From NCBI GenBank assembly GCA_024637295.1, contig JAGXFL010000013.1:248001-312000 (forward strand): a DNA stretch of 64,000 nt. The letters are read 5' to 3'. Made by a program: the position numbers and the translations under genes. This document shows positions 39,360 through 49,897 of this stretch, one piece after another; the stretch's first letter is position 1; each line of letters starts with the position of its first letter. Below the pieces are notes generated by a model. The model was not told the DNA's origin, did no database searches, and saw only the letters and a list, made by a program, of their open reading frames with translations. Source of the DNA: Sulfuricurvum sp. (GTDB taxonomy: Bacteria; Campylobacterota; Campylobacteria; Campylobacterales; Sulfurimonadaceae).

Positions 39360-41650
39360 TACTGATGGATTTTCAAAAAAAAGCAGTTGATGCACTTTCA
39401 AAAAGTTTTTTTGATCTTTGGAAAACGGGGAATTATCATCTTTCTCTCGTTTTCAAAGCACCTACTGGTGCGGGAAAAACCATCATGATGGCGGAATTTT
39501 TGCGAACACTGGATGGAAATTATCACTTCGATGATGATAAGGCTTATATTTGGATTTCATTTGGTGGGGATGATTCGTATATGCAGTCGAAAGACAAGCT
39601 CTATACCTACTTTAATAACGGTACTGATATGGCGCTAAAAGATAAAAATGATTTGTCATTAAAAGAACTCTCCAAAAATAATATCTTTTTTATCAATTGG
39701 TCAAAGATCAAATCAAGCACCAAAGACGGGAAAGTTTTACGCAAAGATTGTGAGATTACGAGTGGTGACTATGGTATTTTTGATGAATATATTCATAACA
39801 CAAGGGAAAAACGAGATTTGGTACTTATCATAGATGAGGCACATACAGAGACAAATACCGTTTTGGCTGGGGAAGTTATTGAGCTTATAAATCCAAGAAT
39901 AATTATTAAAGTAACCGCTACTCCAAAATCTTTGCCAAATATTAGTGATGTCACCCATCATAAGGCTGGATTTGTCGAGGTGCTAGAAGAGGATGTGGTA
40001 GAGAGCGGACTTATTAAAAAATCTCTTATCATACAAACACAAGAGGAAATTAATGCTATCGAGTCTCAGGATTTAAGTGAAGATGAGATGATGATAGAGT
40101 TAGCTATCCAGAGAAGAATTGAGCTAAAAAAGCTGTATGAAACTTTGGGACTTGATATAAATCCGCTTGTTTTAATACAGCTACCAAGCGATATGAACGA
40201 AAAAGAAGAGGTTGTTGCCAGCAAAAAAATGGTTGTTTTAAATTATTTACAAAACAGAGGTGTTTTGGATGAGCAAATAGCCATTTGGCTCTCAGGTGAA
40301 AAAGTGAATTTGGATTTAATCACCATGAGTAATAATGAGATTGATTTTATGCTTTTTAAAGTCGCTCCTGCGACAGGTTGGGATTGTCCAAGAGCTAGTG
40401 TATTGGTGATGTTTAGAGAGATAAAATCCCCCTCATTTCATACGCAGATTATCGGCAGAGTCAAAAGAATGCCCGAGGCAAAACACTATGGTCTCGAAGA
40501 GCTTAACAAGGCATATATCTATACAAATTATAATAAATCGCATATCAGAGATATAAAAGATGGTGTTGAAAACAAAATGCCACTCTATTTTTCAAAACTA
40601 CGAGAGGATATAGAACCAATAATTTTAGAGAGTATTTATCATAATCGAGTGGATTTTAATACATTGAGCCCTGAAACTATCTGGCAAAAATATATGCTTA
40701 AAACTTTAGATGAAAATAAAGAAAATATTATTCAAAAAATTGATTTAAAAGTCATTACAGTACCTAATAAAATAGTTGTCGATGCCACGATAAACAGTTT
40801 CGACGGATTTATTGTGCAGTTGAAAAGCAAGGCGAACGAGACCGAATTTAATTTTAGTAGAAACGACATTGAAAAACTCTACAACCTACTGTGTTTTGAG
40901 GAGCTAGAGGCACAAGAGAAGGATGTGGCAAAATACAATCCCTCAAGGTCTTGGAGTGCGTTAAAAAAGGCTCTTAATGTCTGGTTTCATAAAAAGCTAG
41001 GATTTCATAGAGAAAAAATATACACTATTATCGTGAATGACTTATTAAAAGAGGATAGCTATCTGAAACAAGTCATTCACAAAGCATTGGTCGGATTTAG
41101 AGAAGAATATTCACTAAAACTAAAAGATACAGATGGAAAAGAATCTTTATCGGTTACTTTACCTCAAAAAGAGCTTGGATTTACGGATGATTTTGAAGAG
41201 CTAGCAGTATCAAAAAATGTTTATAATAAATTTTACAGTCGCAAAAAATATCTCGGCAAAGAAAATGAAGAGCAATTTATAAACTTTTTGGAAACACAAA
41301 AAAATATAGTATGGTGGCATAAACAAACGGACAGCGGAAAAGATAATTTTGCAGTAGAATATTTTGATACCCAAGAGAAAAAAGATAGACTTTTCTATCC
41401 TGATTTCATTATTAGCACTGCTGACAATAAGATTTATTTAGTAGATACAAAAAAAGATGCAACTGCAAAATCAATTGAAACAAAAGACAAAGCACAAGCT
41501 TTACAAAAATGGATAAAAGACAATCAAGAGAAGTATGATTTCAAAATCATTGGTGGAATTGTAATTTTTCAGCACCCAAGCTGGATGCTAAACTCAAAAG
41601 AAATTTATAGCTACGAAAATTTTGCTGAATGGGACAGTTTATTTGAATAA
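39356..41650 (+). CDS. Type III restriction endonuclease (Res)
   Basis: Helicase motifs 'KAPTGAGKTIMM', 'IIDEAHTET', 'KVTATPK', plus C-terminal 'YPDFIISTADNKIYLVDTKK' nuclease-like motif. Confidence 0.94.
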   Translation: MILMDFQKKAVDALSKSFFDLWKTGNYHLSLVFKAPTGAGKTIMMAEFLRTLDGNYHFDDDKAYIWISFGGDDSYMQSKDKLYTYFNNGTDMALKDKNDLSLKELSKNNIFFINWSKIKSSTKDGKVLRKDCEITSGDYGIFDEYIHNTREKRDLVLIIDEAHTETNTVLAGEVIELINPRIIIKVTATPKSLPNISDVTHHKAGFVEVLEEDVVESGLIKKSLIIQTQEEINAIESQDLSEDEMMIELAIQRRIELKKLYETLGLDINPLVLIQLPSDMNEKEEVVASKKMVVLNYLQNRGVLDEQIAIWLSGEKVNLDLITMSNNEIDFMLFKVAPATGWDCPRASVLVMFREIKSPSFHTQIIGRVKRMPEAKHYGLEELNKAYIYTNYNKSHIRDIKDGVENKMPLYFSKLREDIEPIILESIYHNRVDFNTLSPETIWQKYMLKTLDENKENIIQKIDLKVITVPNKIVVDATINSFDGFIVQLKSKANETEFNFSRNDIEKLYNLLCFEELEAQEKDVAKYNPSRSWSALKKALNVWFHKKLGFHREKIYTIIVNDLLKEDSYLKQVIHKALVGFREEYSLKLKDTDGKESLSVTLPQKELGFTDDFEELAVSKNVYNKFYSRKKYLGKENEEQFINFLETQKNIVWWHKQTDSGKDNFAVEYFDTQEKKDRLFYPDFIISTADNKIYLVDTKKDATAKSIETKDKAQALQKWIKDNQEKYDFKIIGGIVIFQHPSWMLNSKEIYSYENFAEWDSLFE

Positions 41651-41685
41651 AACTCGCATGGAGTGTGCTTAATCGTATACAAGTA

Positions 41686-42564
41686 TTAAAATGACGTATT
41701 ACTCTCTGGATTAGAGGGTTCAGGGGAGAGTTGTTCACTTTCTCCTGACACATATCCCTCATTCTCTGTCGAAACTTCATCGCCTGGGATATTAAAGAGT
41801 GAATCCAAAGAAGTATTGGCTTCAGATGATTGTGTCACTTCTTCTTTTGGCACAGTCATCACCTCTTTGTAGATATTTTGGATAATGCCTCTACGTTTCA
41901 TGATTTTTAATATTATACGGGAACGATTCTTGACGTATTTTTGATTGCCTGTCGGGTTATATCTGATTGGATTAGGCAATACTGCGGCGAGTCGTGAGGC
42001 TTCCTGTGCAGTGAGATTTTTGGCACTTTTGTGGTAATAGTGACGTGCCGCAGCTTCGATTCCGAAGATTCCATCACCCCATTCGGCGACATTGAGATAG
42101 ATTTCTAAAATACGGCGTTTTGAGAGTGTTTTTTCAATTCTCCAGGTGATAATGGCCTCTTTGATTTTACGAACCGGATTTTTACTGGGAGAGAGGTAGA
42201 GATTTTTGGAGAGTTGTTGGCTGATGGTACTGCCGCCTGCCAGTGTCCCTTTTTTGATGCTGCGCTCGATCGCATTTTCCATCCCTTTGACATCAAAACC
42301 GTCATGATGGTAGAACCCGTCATCTTCACCGATCAAGACGGCCTTGATAATATTGGGCGAAATTTTCTTCATGCTCACCCATTTGTGGGTGATGTGCATG
42401 TCGCGGTTTTTATCTGCCCACTCCTCTTGGCGGTATTGCATAAAGGCCGTAGGCACAGGACGGGTCTCTTTGAGCGCGGCAATATCGGGATAGACAAAAT
42501 AACGAGCGACGTCAATGGCCCCTAAGACTAGTAGGATAACAATGATTTTCCACATTTTTTTCAT
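41686..42564 (-). CDS. mtgA: Monofunctional peptidoglycan transglycosylase
   Basis: GT51 motifs 'IGEDDGFYHHDGFD', 'GGSTISQQLSKNLYLSPSKN'. Confidence 0.94.
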   Translation of the reverse strand: MKKMWKIIVILLVLGAIDVARYFVYPDIAALKETRPVPTAFMQYRQEEWADKNRDMHITHKWVSMKKISPNIIKAVLIGEDDGFYHHDGFDVKGMENAIERSIKKGTLAGGSTISQQLSKNLYLSPSKNPVRKIKEAIITWRIEKTLSKRRILEIYLNVAEWGDGIFGIEAAARHYYHKSAKNLTAQEASRLAAVLPNPIRYNPTGNQKYVKNRSRIILKIMKRRGIIQNIYKEVMTVPKEEVTQSSEANTSLDSLFNIPGDEVSTENEGYVSGESEQLSPEPSNPESNTSF

Positions 42565-43190
42565 AAAATATCCGATGAGAGTTTGGGCAGATGCCATTGT
42601 TTATAATAAGCTAATAGGCGTAAAATAATAGCAAAGACAGCGATGGAAGTCACCTCTATAGTCTGAACTTCTAACAGCTTATTGCTAAGGAGAAGTAAAA
42701 TCGCCACAATAAGTGCGATGGAGCCGTAAAAATCACTGATAAGTACAGAGGGGACCTGATTGATCATGGTGTCACGAAGTACCCCACCTCCTACGGCAGT
42801 GAGAAAGCTCAGTATTATGACCCCAAAAAAATTAAAACCGGCATCCATAGCCAACAAGGCACCCGTGATGCTAAAAGCAACCAGCCCGATGGTATCGCTG
42901 ATGACAAAAAGCCATTTATGTTCGAGCTGCTCGCTTCGATACAGACGGAAAAGAAAAGCGATGGCGATAGTTGAGATAACAGTGATAGCAGGGTAATATT
43001 CAGTGAAGGCGAAAGGGGTACGGTTAAGAATCGCATCCCGAACGACACCGCCTCCCAAAGCCGTAATGGATGCTGCGATAATGATCCCTAACAAATCGAG
43101 TCTGTGGCGTACGCCTATGAGAAATCCACTGAGCGCAAAGGCAATAATGCCTAGAATATCAGCGACAACGACTAGATTGAAATCAGACAT
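42561..43190 (-). CDS. UPF0126/TRIC-family membrane protein
   Basis: Duplicated 'ASITALGGGVVRDAIL' / 'LTAVGGGVLRDTMI' motif. Confidence 0.92.
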   Translation of the reverse strand: MSDFNLVVVADILGIIAFALSGFLIGVRHRLDLLGIIIAASITALGGGVVRDAILNRTPFAFTEYYPAITVISTIAIAFLFRLYRSEQLEHKWLFVISDTIGLVAFSITGALLAMDAGFNFFGVIILSFLTAVGGGVLRDTMINQVPSVLISDFYGSIALIVAILLLLSNKLLEVQTIEVTSIAVFAIILRLLAYYKQWHLPKLSSDIL

Positions 43191-43719
43191 TGGGTGCGCG
43201 ATAGTTTTCTTTGAACGCTACGTACCGTCTGGCTGAGGCATATAGTTCTGCCACCTCTTCATCGGTGAGTTCACGTACGACTTTGGCAGGACTTCCCATG
43301 ATGAGAGAACGTGGTGGAAAGACTTTGTTTTTCGTGACCAATGCACCTGCACCTACTATGGATTCTCTGCCGATTACGGCACCATCAAGTATGGTGGCGC
43401 TCATCCCGATTAAACAGGCATCTTCAATCGTACAGCCATGCAGCATTACACGGTGTCCTACGGTCACATCGTTGCCGATGACGGTTGGATATCCATCGCT
43501 CATATCATCGAGCTTGTGATGGGTAATATGAATCATACTTAAGTCTTGAATATTGGTACGGTTACCGATGGTGATGTAGTGAACATCACCGCGTACTACA
43601 CAGCCAAACCAGATACTGACATCCTCACCCATACTTACGCGTCCGATGACATCTGCTGAGGGGGCAATCCAAACACGGTCTTGCATCTGCGGTATAAAAT
43701 GCAAATAGTTACTGATCAT
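43183..43719 (-). CDS. Gamma carbonic anhydrase family hexapeptide-repeat protein
   Basis: 'SIWFGCVVRGDVHYITIGNRTNIQDLSMIH', 'VGHRVMLHGCTIEDACLIGM'. Confidence 0.94.
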   Translation of the reverse strand: MISNYLHFIPQMQDRVWIAPSADVIGRVSMGEDVSIWFGCVVRGDVHYITIGNRTNIQDLSMIHITHHKLDDMSDGYPTVIGNDVTVGHRVMLHGCTIEDACLIGMSATILDGAVIGRESIVGAGALVTKNKVFPPRSLIMGSPAKVVRELTDEEVAELYASARRYVAFKENYRAPNV

Positions 43720-43731
43720 AATAGTTCCTTT

Positions 43732-45831
43732 TTAGCTCTCTTTGAAGAGACGGGCTGTGAGTTGTTGAGCATAGTTCGGGGTTTGTTTTCGAGTCGAGTT
43801 ATAAACTTTATTAGTATGAGTCTCGACGATTTGATGACTATTGATGACACTGCTGCTTTCATGTGTGATCTGGAGATAACTGCCATCGGTTTGTAACTCA
43901 TGAGCCAGCACATTATCAGAAGCTTGCAGTTGTAAAATCTGAAGCAGTTTGGCAGAAGCTTCTTCTCCGCTAATCGGTGTTAGCAACTCGATACGACGCA
44001 GCAGATTACGCGGCATCCAGTCGGCACTGCTGATGTACGTTTGCGGTGTAGAGTGTTTAAAATAAAATATTCGGGCATGTTCAAGATATTTCCCGATGAT
44101 GGATATGACGCGAATATTTTCGCTGATCCCCTCAACTCCGGGACGTAGACAGCAAATCCCACGGATGATAAGTTGTATTTTAACCCCTGCTTGAGATGCT
44201 TTATAGAGTGCTTTGATAATGTCTTCATCAACAAGAGCATTCATCTTGGCGATGATGACACCCTCTGCTCCCATGCGTGTTTCATTTTGGATAAGAGAGA
44301 GGATCTTTGGCTTGATCTGTGTCGGAGCCATATAAAGTTCATGGAGCTTCCCTTTTTTGCTAAAGCCGGTCAGAAAGTGAAAAAAGCGGGTCATATCATG
44401 GGTGATGGCATCATTAGAAGTCATATAACTGATATCGGTATAGACGGTGGCAGTGGAAGGATTGTAGTTCCCCGTACCCAAGTGAGCATACTGTTTGAGC
44501 TTTCCATCGACACGGCGCGTGATAAGGGCTGCTTTTGCATGCACCTTGAATCCGGTAATCCCATAGATGACATGGGCTCCCGCACTTTCGAGCGCTTTGG
44601 CCCAGATGAGGTTGTTTTCTTCGTCAAAACGGGCTTTAAGCTCTACCATTACAGTGACTTGTTTACCCGATTCTGCCGCAGCAATGAGTGATTGTACAAT
44701 GGTTGATTTGGATCCGGAACGATAGAGTGTCATACGGATGGAAACGACATCGGGATCTTTGGCAGCCGTCTGGATGAGGCGGACAACCGGCTCAAAACTT
44801 TCAAAAGGGTGATACAAAACGAGATCTTGTTTATCGAGGATAGTATACAAACTGTCTTCAGAATCCAAAGGGGGAAGATTGCGCGGTTTGAAGCTAGGAC
44901 TCGTCAAATGGGCAAAGTCTTTGTTTCCGACGACCTGCCAAAGAGCACCAAGATTAAGATAGGTCTGGAAGCGATAAATGTCATCTTTAAAAACATTGGC
45001 GTGTCGGTTAAAGAAATTGAGCAGATCATCATCGGCATGGTTGCTAAGTTCCAAACGAACCAGCTCACCTTTTTTACGAAGTTTCAGCCCCTCTTCCAAA
45101 ATCTCCATAAAATCATCCGCTTCCTCTTCCTCGATAGCAATATCAGCATTTCGAGTAACACGGAAAGCGGCGAATTTTATCAGTTCATATCCTGGAAAGA
45201 GATCATGAATGTGTTCAGAGACGATACTTCCGATAGGGATATAAATACGGTTGTCGATATCAACAAAACGGGGTAATACCCGAGGTATTCGTACGATACC
45301 GTAGCGCTCCATATTTTCATCGTCTTTATCACGCAGTTTGACAATAAGGCCAAAACTAAGATTGTTCAAATGGGGGAAAGGGTGGGTGGCATCAACGGCA
45401 ATAGGGACAATAACGGGATAGATATTTTCATAAAAATAACGGTTAAGAATTTGACGTTGCGCTTGTGTGACTTCTTTATAAGATTTAAAAAAGATACCCT
45501 CTTTTTCGAGTCCTGTCATGATTCCTTGCAGACAATGTTCTACGGTTTGCTGTTCATTGTGTAAATATTGGCGTATTTCACGAAGCTGGTGTAGAGGAGT
45601 AAAGCGATCGGCTCCCGAAACATTTACTCCGGCGCTAAACAGTTTTTTGAGTCCTGCAACACGGATCATGTAAAACTCATCGAGATTGGTTGCGTAAATG
45701 GCTAAAAATTTTAATCGTTCAAACAAAGGGAGTGATTCTTCTTCTGCTTGTTTGAGAACACGAGTGTTAAATTGGAGCCACGAGAGCTCACGATTGATAT
45801 AAAGAGCTGGATCTTTTAGGTTATTGAGCAT
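43732..45831 (-). CDS. ppk1: Polyphosphate kinase 1
   Basis: 'INRELSWLQFNTRVL', 'LYHPFESFEPVVRLI', 'YAHLGTGNYNPSTA'. Confidence 0.97.
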   Translation of the reverse strand: MLNNLKDPALYINRELSWLQFNTRVLKQAEEESLPLFERLKFLAIYATNLDEFYMIRVAGLKKLFSAGVNVSGADRFTPLHQLREIRQYLHNEQQTVEHCLQGIMTGLEKEGIFFKSYKEVTQAQRQILNRYFYENIYPVIVPIAVDATHPFPHLNNLSFGLIVKLRDKDDENMERYGIVRIPRVLPRFVDIDNRIYIPIGSIVSEHIHDLFPGYELIKFAAFRVTRNADIAIEEEEADDFMEILEEGLKLRKKGELVRLELSNHADDDLLNFFNRHANVFKDDIYRFQTYLNLGALWQVVGNKDFAHLTSPSFKPRNLPPLDSEDSLYTILDKQDLVLYHPFESFEPVVRLIQTAAKDPDVVSIRMTLYRSGSKSTIVQSLIAAAESGKQVTVMVELKARFDEENNLIWAKALESAGAHVIYGITGFKVHAKAALITRRVDGKLKQYAHLGTGNYNPSTATVYTDISYMTSNDAITHDMTRFFHFLTGFSKKGKLHELYMAPTQIKPKILSLIQNETRMGAEGVIIAKMNALVDEDIIKALYKASQAGVKIQLIIRGICCLRPGVEGISENIRVISIIGKYLEHARIFYFKHSTPQTYISSADWMPRNLLRRIELLTPISGEEASAKLLQILQLQASDNVLAHELQTDGSYLQITHESSSVINSHQIVETHTNKVYNSTRKQTPNYAQQLTARLFKES

Positions 45832-45896
45832 TTTGGGACACCATTATTGTTATGTTTATGTGATTATATTATACTTTGATTACAAAAGGGAGTTTT

Positions 45897-46475
45897 ATGA
45901 GTGTTTTTGCCATTATGATGTTTGCCGCGACACTGTATTTTGCGTATCAAATTTTTCGTCACGTTCAGTCTTTGGAAGATGTTTTGCCAAATAATGAAGC
46001 ACGAGTAGTGAGTGTTGTCGATATTGACAGCCTTGTAGAAGAAGCGGATGAGGCTTATAGCCGAGAAGATTTGCAAACAGCACAGGAAAAATTGGGACAA
46101 GCCTATTTGCTGGAACCTCAAAACCTTGAAATCTTAAATAAATTAGCGTTTATCCATGGAAAACGCGGTGATGTTCAATTAGCGATTGATCTGTACAAAC
46201 GTTCGTTAGAGATGGATGATAATGATGATTTGGTACACAATGCACTGGCTTCACTGTATCGAACAAAGGGCTCTTTGATATTGGCCAAAGAACACTACGA
46301 AAAAGCATTGAGCATTGACGCCAACTATGCGATCACTTATTATAACTATGCGAATCTTTTGGCGGATTTGGGAGAGAATGAAAAAGCCGAAGCGATGTAT
46401 TTACGTGCCATAGAGTTTGATAGTGAGATGAACGAAGCGCGCGAAGCGTTAGAAACCTTGAGGAAAGTACAATGA
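45897..46475 (+). CDS. TPR-repeat protein
   Basis: Consecutive TPR units ('ALASLYRTKGSLILAKEHYEKALSIDANYAITYYNYANLLADLGENEKAEAMYLRAIEFD'). Confidence 0.88.
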   Translation: MSVFAIMMFAATLYFAYQIFRHVQSLEDVLPNNEARVVSVVDIDSLVEEADEAYSREDLQTAQEKLGQAYLLEPQNLEILNKLAFIHGKRGDVQLAIDLYKRSLEMDDNDDLVHNALASLYRTKGSLILAKEHYEKALSIDANYAITYYNYANLLADLGENEKAEAMYLRAIEFDSEMNEAREALETLRKVQ

Positions 46476-47209
46476 ACCAAAACCAAGCACGACTGGCGGT
46501 ATTGATTGATGCCGATAATTCACAACCTTCTATTATTGCGGGGTTGCTGGATGAAATCGCATCGCATGGCATCGCGAGCGTCAAACGCATTTATGGGGAT
46601 TGGACCGATACAAAACTCAAAGGGTGGAAACACGAACTTTTGACACACGGATTACACCCCATGCAGCAGTTTGCCTACACGACAGGCAAAAATGCGACTG
46701 ACAGCGCTATGATCATTGATGCGATGGACTTGTTATACACCAAAAACTTTGACGGTTTTTGTATTGTCTCAAGTGACAGTGACTTCACCAGACTAGCGAG
46801 TCGTATCCGTGAATCAGGGGTAAAAGTGTATGGATTCGGGGAACAAAAAACACCCAAATCGTTTATCGGTGCATGCGATAAGTTTATTTATACCGAAAAT
46901 CTACGCCGAACGCATACTGCGGTTACGCTGACGACCAAAATAAAACATGATGAAAAAGCTCTTTTAGCCCTTGTTCGAAATGCTGTTGAAGATACGACCA
47001 ATGAAGCCGGATGGTCGTATATGGGCGCAATAGGCCAAAATCTCATCAATAAGTCACCGGAATTTGATCCACGCAGTTACGGGTACAAAAAATTAGTAGA
47101 TTTGATTGAGGGACTGGGAGAGTTTGAATTCAAATATTCCGACCCGCTTTCAGGTTCTCAGTCAATACACGTACGATTAAAGCGCAAAAAGAGGAGTTAT
47201 GAAAAATGA
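46472..47209 (+). CDS. NYN-domain (PIN-like) protein with OST-HTH/LOTUS-like C-terminus
   Basis: 'AVLIDADNSQPSIIAGLLDEI', 'DSAMIIDAMDLL', 'FCIVSSDSDFTRLASRIRE'; 'DPRSYGYKKLVDLIEGLGEFEFK'. Confidence 0.9.
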   Translation: MNQNQARLAVLIDADNSQPSIIAGLLDEIASHGIASVKRIYGDWTDTKLKGWKHELLTHGLHPMQQFAYTTGKNATDSAMIIDAMDLLYTKNFDGFCIVSSDSDFTRLASRIRESGVKVYGFGEQKTPKSFIGACDKFIYTENLRRTHTAVTLTTKIKHDEKALLALVRNAVEDTTNEAGWSYMGAIGQNLINKSPEFDPRSYGYKKLVDLIEGLGEFEFKYSDPLSGSQSIHVRLKRKKRSYEK

Positions 47210-47928
47210 CGGTAAAAGAGATATATAACTATTTGGATTCACTTTCCCCTTTTGCGCTTCAGGAGAGTTGGGACAATTCAGGATTGCTGGTCGGTGATTT
47301 TACGCAAAATATCACAACCGTTGTCCTCTCCATTGACATTGATGAAGCTTTGATTGAATCGATCCCCGATAATTCTTTGCTAATAACACATCATCCTATT
47401 ATCTTCGGTGGATTGAAACAGCTCAAATTTAACCAATATCCAGCCAAACTCATAGCACCGATGATCCGTAAAAATATTGCCAATATTGCAATGCACACCA
47501 ATTTTGATCAGACACATCTTAACGAATACGTCGCAACTAGCGTATTGGGATACGAGATCATTGCGAAAGAAGGCTTTGTAGCTTATTTGGGAGTGGATGA
47601 ACCGTTTGAACTGTTTGCCCAAAAGATCAAAATGGCATTGGGATTAAACTACATACGTTCAGTGAAATGTCATGACCATATTCGCTCATGTGCATTGGTG
47701 ACAGGTTCTGGAGCCTCATTAATGCGCAATATTGAAGCTGATTGTTTTTTGACGGGAGACATAAAATATCACGATGCAATGGAAGCAAAAACCCTTGGAT
47801 TGTCGATGATGGATATTGGACATTATGAAAGTGAACGTTATTTTGGAGAAGTTTTAGCGACGCACTTGGAAAAATTAGGATTGAGTGTTATAATTTCACC
47901 ATCGAAAAACCCCTTCACCTACCATTGA
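47206..47928 (+). CDS. Nif3-like dinuclear metal centre protein
   Basis: 'ESWDNSGLLVGD', 'LLITHHPIIFGGLK', 'IAMHTNFDQ'. Confidence 0.93.
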   Translation: MTVKEIYNYLDSLSPFALQESWDNSGLLVGDFTQNITTVVLSIDIDEALIESIPDNSLLITHHPIIFGGLKQLKFNQYPAKLIAPMIRKNIANIAMHTNFDQTHLNEYVATSVLGYEIIAKEGFVAYLGVDEPFELFAQKIKMALGLNYIRSVKCHDHIRSCALVTGSGASLMRNIEADCFLTGDIKYHDAMEAKTLGLSMMDIGHYESERYFGEVLATHLEKLGLSVIISPSKNPFTYH

Positions 47929-47956
47929 GTAGAGGGGACCTCCGAAAAGGAAACTT

Positions 47957-48682
47957 ATGAATAAACATTTAGAACAGCTTATCGACCTTTCGTTGATAGA
48001 CAAAGAGATCGATGCGTTCGAACCTCAGATCGAAGAAGCAAACCTCCAGTATGACGCACTTTTGGCAACCAAAAGTTCTGTTGTGAACGAGATTGCAACA
48101 CTCTCTGGCGAGATCAAGGACGAGCAAATTAAGAAGCAAAAAAATGAGCTTCACCTTGCAGAACTTTCAGCAAAATTGGAAGAAAACAGCAAAAAAAGTG
48201 CAGAGATAAAAACAGAACGTGAGATGAAATCGCTTCAGCTTGAAGAAGAAATTGCCAAAGAACAAGTCAATTTCGCCAATGAAGAGATTGACCGTTTGGA
48301 AAAACTCATTGCCCACAAGCAAGCAAAAATCGATGAACTTTCTGCAAAAGAGAGCGAAATCGAAGGGAAACTTTCAGGCGTTAAAGCAGACGTTGATGTC
48401 AAATTGGCAAAGATTGATACCGACCGTAAGGTTATCTTTGCAAAAAAAGAAGTTTTGGTTGCCGCTATGAACCAAAAAGGTCTCTCTTTTTACCAAAAAA
48501 TTCGTCGTTGGGCTAAAAACTCTACGGCAGTTCCTGTACGTAATCAAGCGTGTATGGGGTGCTATATGGCGCTTAGTGATAAAGTTTACGCTGAAGTTAT
48601 TAAAGGTGAAGAGATTACAACGTGTCCACATTGCGGACGTCTTTTGTATCTCGAGCCTAATGCTGAAGAGATTGGGGCTTAA
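47957..48682 (+). CDS. Coiled-coil zinc-ribbon protein (FlgZ/HP0958-like)
   Basis: Long coiled coil with C4 zinc ribbon (CMGCYMALSDKVYAEVIKGEEITTCPHCGRLLYLE). Confidence 0.85.
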   Translation: MNKHLEQLIDLSLIDKEIDAFEPQIEEANLQYDALLATKSSVVNEIATLSGEIKDEQIKKQKNELHLAELSAKLEENSKKSAEIKTEREMKSLQLEEEIAKEQVNFANEEIDRLEKLIAHKQAKIDELSAKESEIEGKLSGVKADVDVKLAKIDTDRKVIFAKKEVLVAAMNQKGLSFYQKIRRWAKNSTAVPVRNQACMGCYMALSDKVYAEVIKGEEITTCPHCGRLLYLEPNAEEIGA

Positions 48683-48690
48683 AGCCTTTC

Positions 48691-49845
48691 GTGAAGGTAT
48701 TTGACCTTTTTTATACTTTTTTAGCCGCAGTACTTTTTATTGCGGCTTTCCCCTTTCTGCTTCTGCTCTCGTTTAAAAAAAAATATCGTCATTCAGTTCC
48801 CGCTCGATTTTTTTTATGGAAGAATGCTCCATTTGCTCCTCATGATATTTGGTTTCATGTTTGCTCATTGGGTGAAGCAAAAGCGATTGCCCCCTTGGTT
48901 GAATTGTTGAGTGATGTCAAAATAGCGATTACAACGATCACCCATACAGGTTATGATGCGGCATTGAAATATCCGGCGCAAGTAAGGTATCTTCCGTATG
49001 AGCTTTGGCTGTGGATTTGGATACGAACGCCGAAGGTCGTTGTGGTACTCGAAGCAGAATTTTGGTATTTGCTGTTTCGCATTGCTCACGCACGTGGGGC
49101 ACATGTCATTGCTTTGAATGCACGTATTAGTGAGCGCAGTTTCACAAAATACTATAAGATGCGATGGTTTTACAAGCGCTTATTTACGCAATGTGATCGT
49201 ATCTTTTGTCAAAGTACAGAAGACATGGTTCGTTTTATTGCCATGGGAGCCACCAATGTCGAAGTGCTGGGCAATATTAAGCTGGCACAGAAGATTGTTG
49301 CCACCAAAGAGTATCCAAAACCTACGTGTACATTGATCGTAGCCGCAAGTACGCATGAGGGAGAAGAAGAGTCTATTGTGAGAGGGTTCTTAGCGTATAG
49401 AGAACGTAACCCAAATACAAGACTTCTGGTCGTCCCGCGCCATCCGGAGCGGTTTGAAAAAGTCTTTGGATTGATTCAAAAAACAGCACCGCTTATGCGT
49501 CTTGTGCGTTGGAGTGATTCCCAAGCGATGACAAGCGATATTACCCTTGTGAATGTGATGGGTGAGCTGAACAATCTGTATGCGATTAGTGATGTAGCGA
49601 TTCTTGGGGGCGCATTTGCCCCTATAGGTGGGCATAATCCGCTGGAACCGGCTCATTTTGGATGTAAAATTATTACGGGTGAACATATATTTTTGCAGCG
49701 GGAATTGTTTAAATATGTCCATCATGTTCAGTTTGTGACACCAGAAGGTATTTCAAAAGCGTTAGCAGATACACAAACTCTCCCACCTTCCCAAGTTGAT
49801 GAAACGATTGACTTAAATCGTCTTGTTGATTATTTAAAAAACTAA
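48691..49845 (+). CDS. waaA: 3-deoxy-D-manno-octulosonic acid transferase (GTG start)
   Basis: 'IWFHVCSLGEAKAI', 'FGGHNPLEPA'-type motif (FAPIGGHNPLEPAHFG). Confidence 0.93.
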   Translation: MKVFDLFYTFLAAVLFIAAFPFLLLLSFKKKYRHSVPARFFLWKNAPFAPHDIWFHVCSLGEAKAIAPLVELLSDVKIAITTITHTGYDAALKYPAQVRYLPYELWLWIWIRTPKVVVVLEAEFWYLLFRIAHARGAHVIALNARISERSFTKYYKMRWFYKRLFTQCDRIFCQSTEDMVRFIAMGATNVEVLGNIKLAQKIVATKEYPKPTCTLIVAASTHEGEEESIVRGFLAYRERNPNTRLLVVPRHPERFEKVFGLIQKTAPLMRLVRWSDSQAMTSDITLVNVMGELNNLYAISDVAILGGAFAPIGGHNPLEPAHFGCKIITGEHIFLQRELFKYVHHVQFVTPEGISKALADTQTLPPSQVDETIDLNRLVDYLKN

Positions 49846-49897
49846 ATTGATTAGCTTTTGATCGGTGTTTTTCTTTTATAACCTTAGAAATTTTAGC

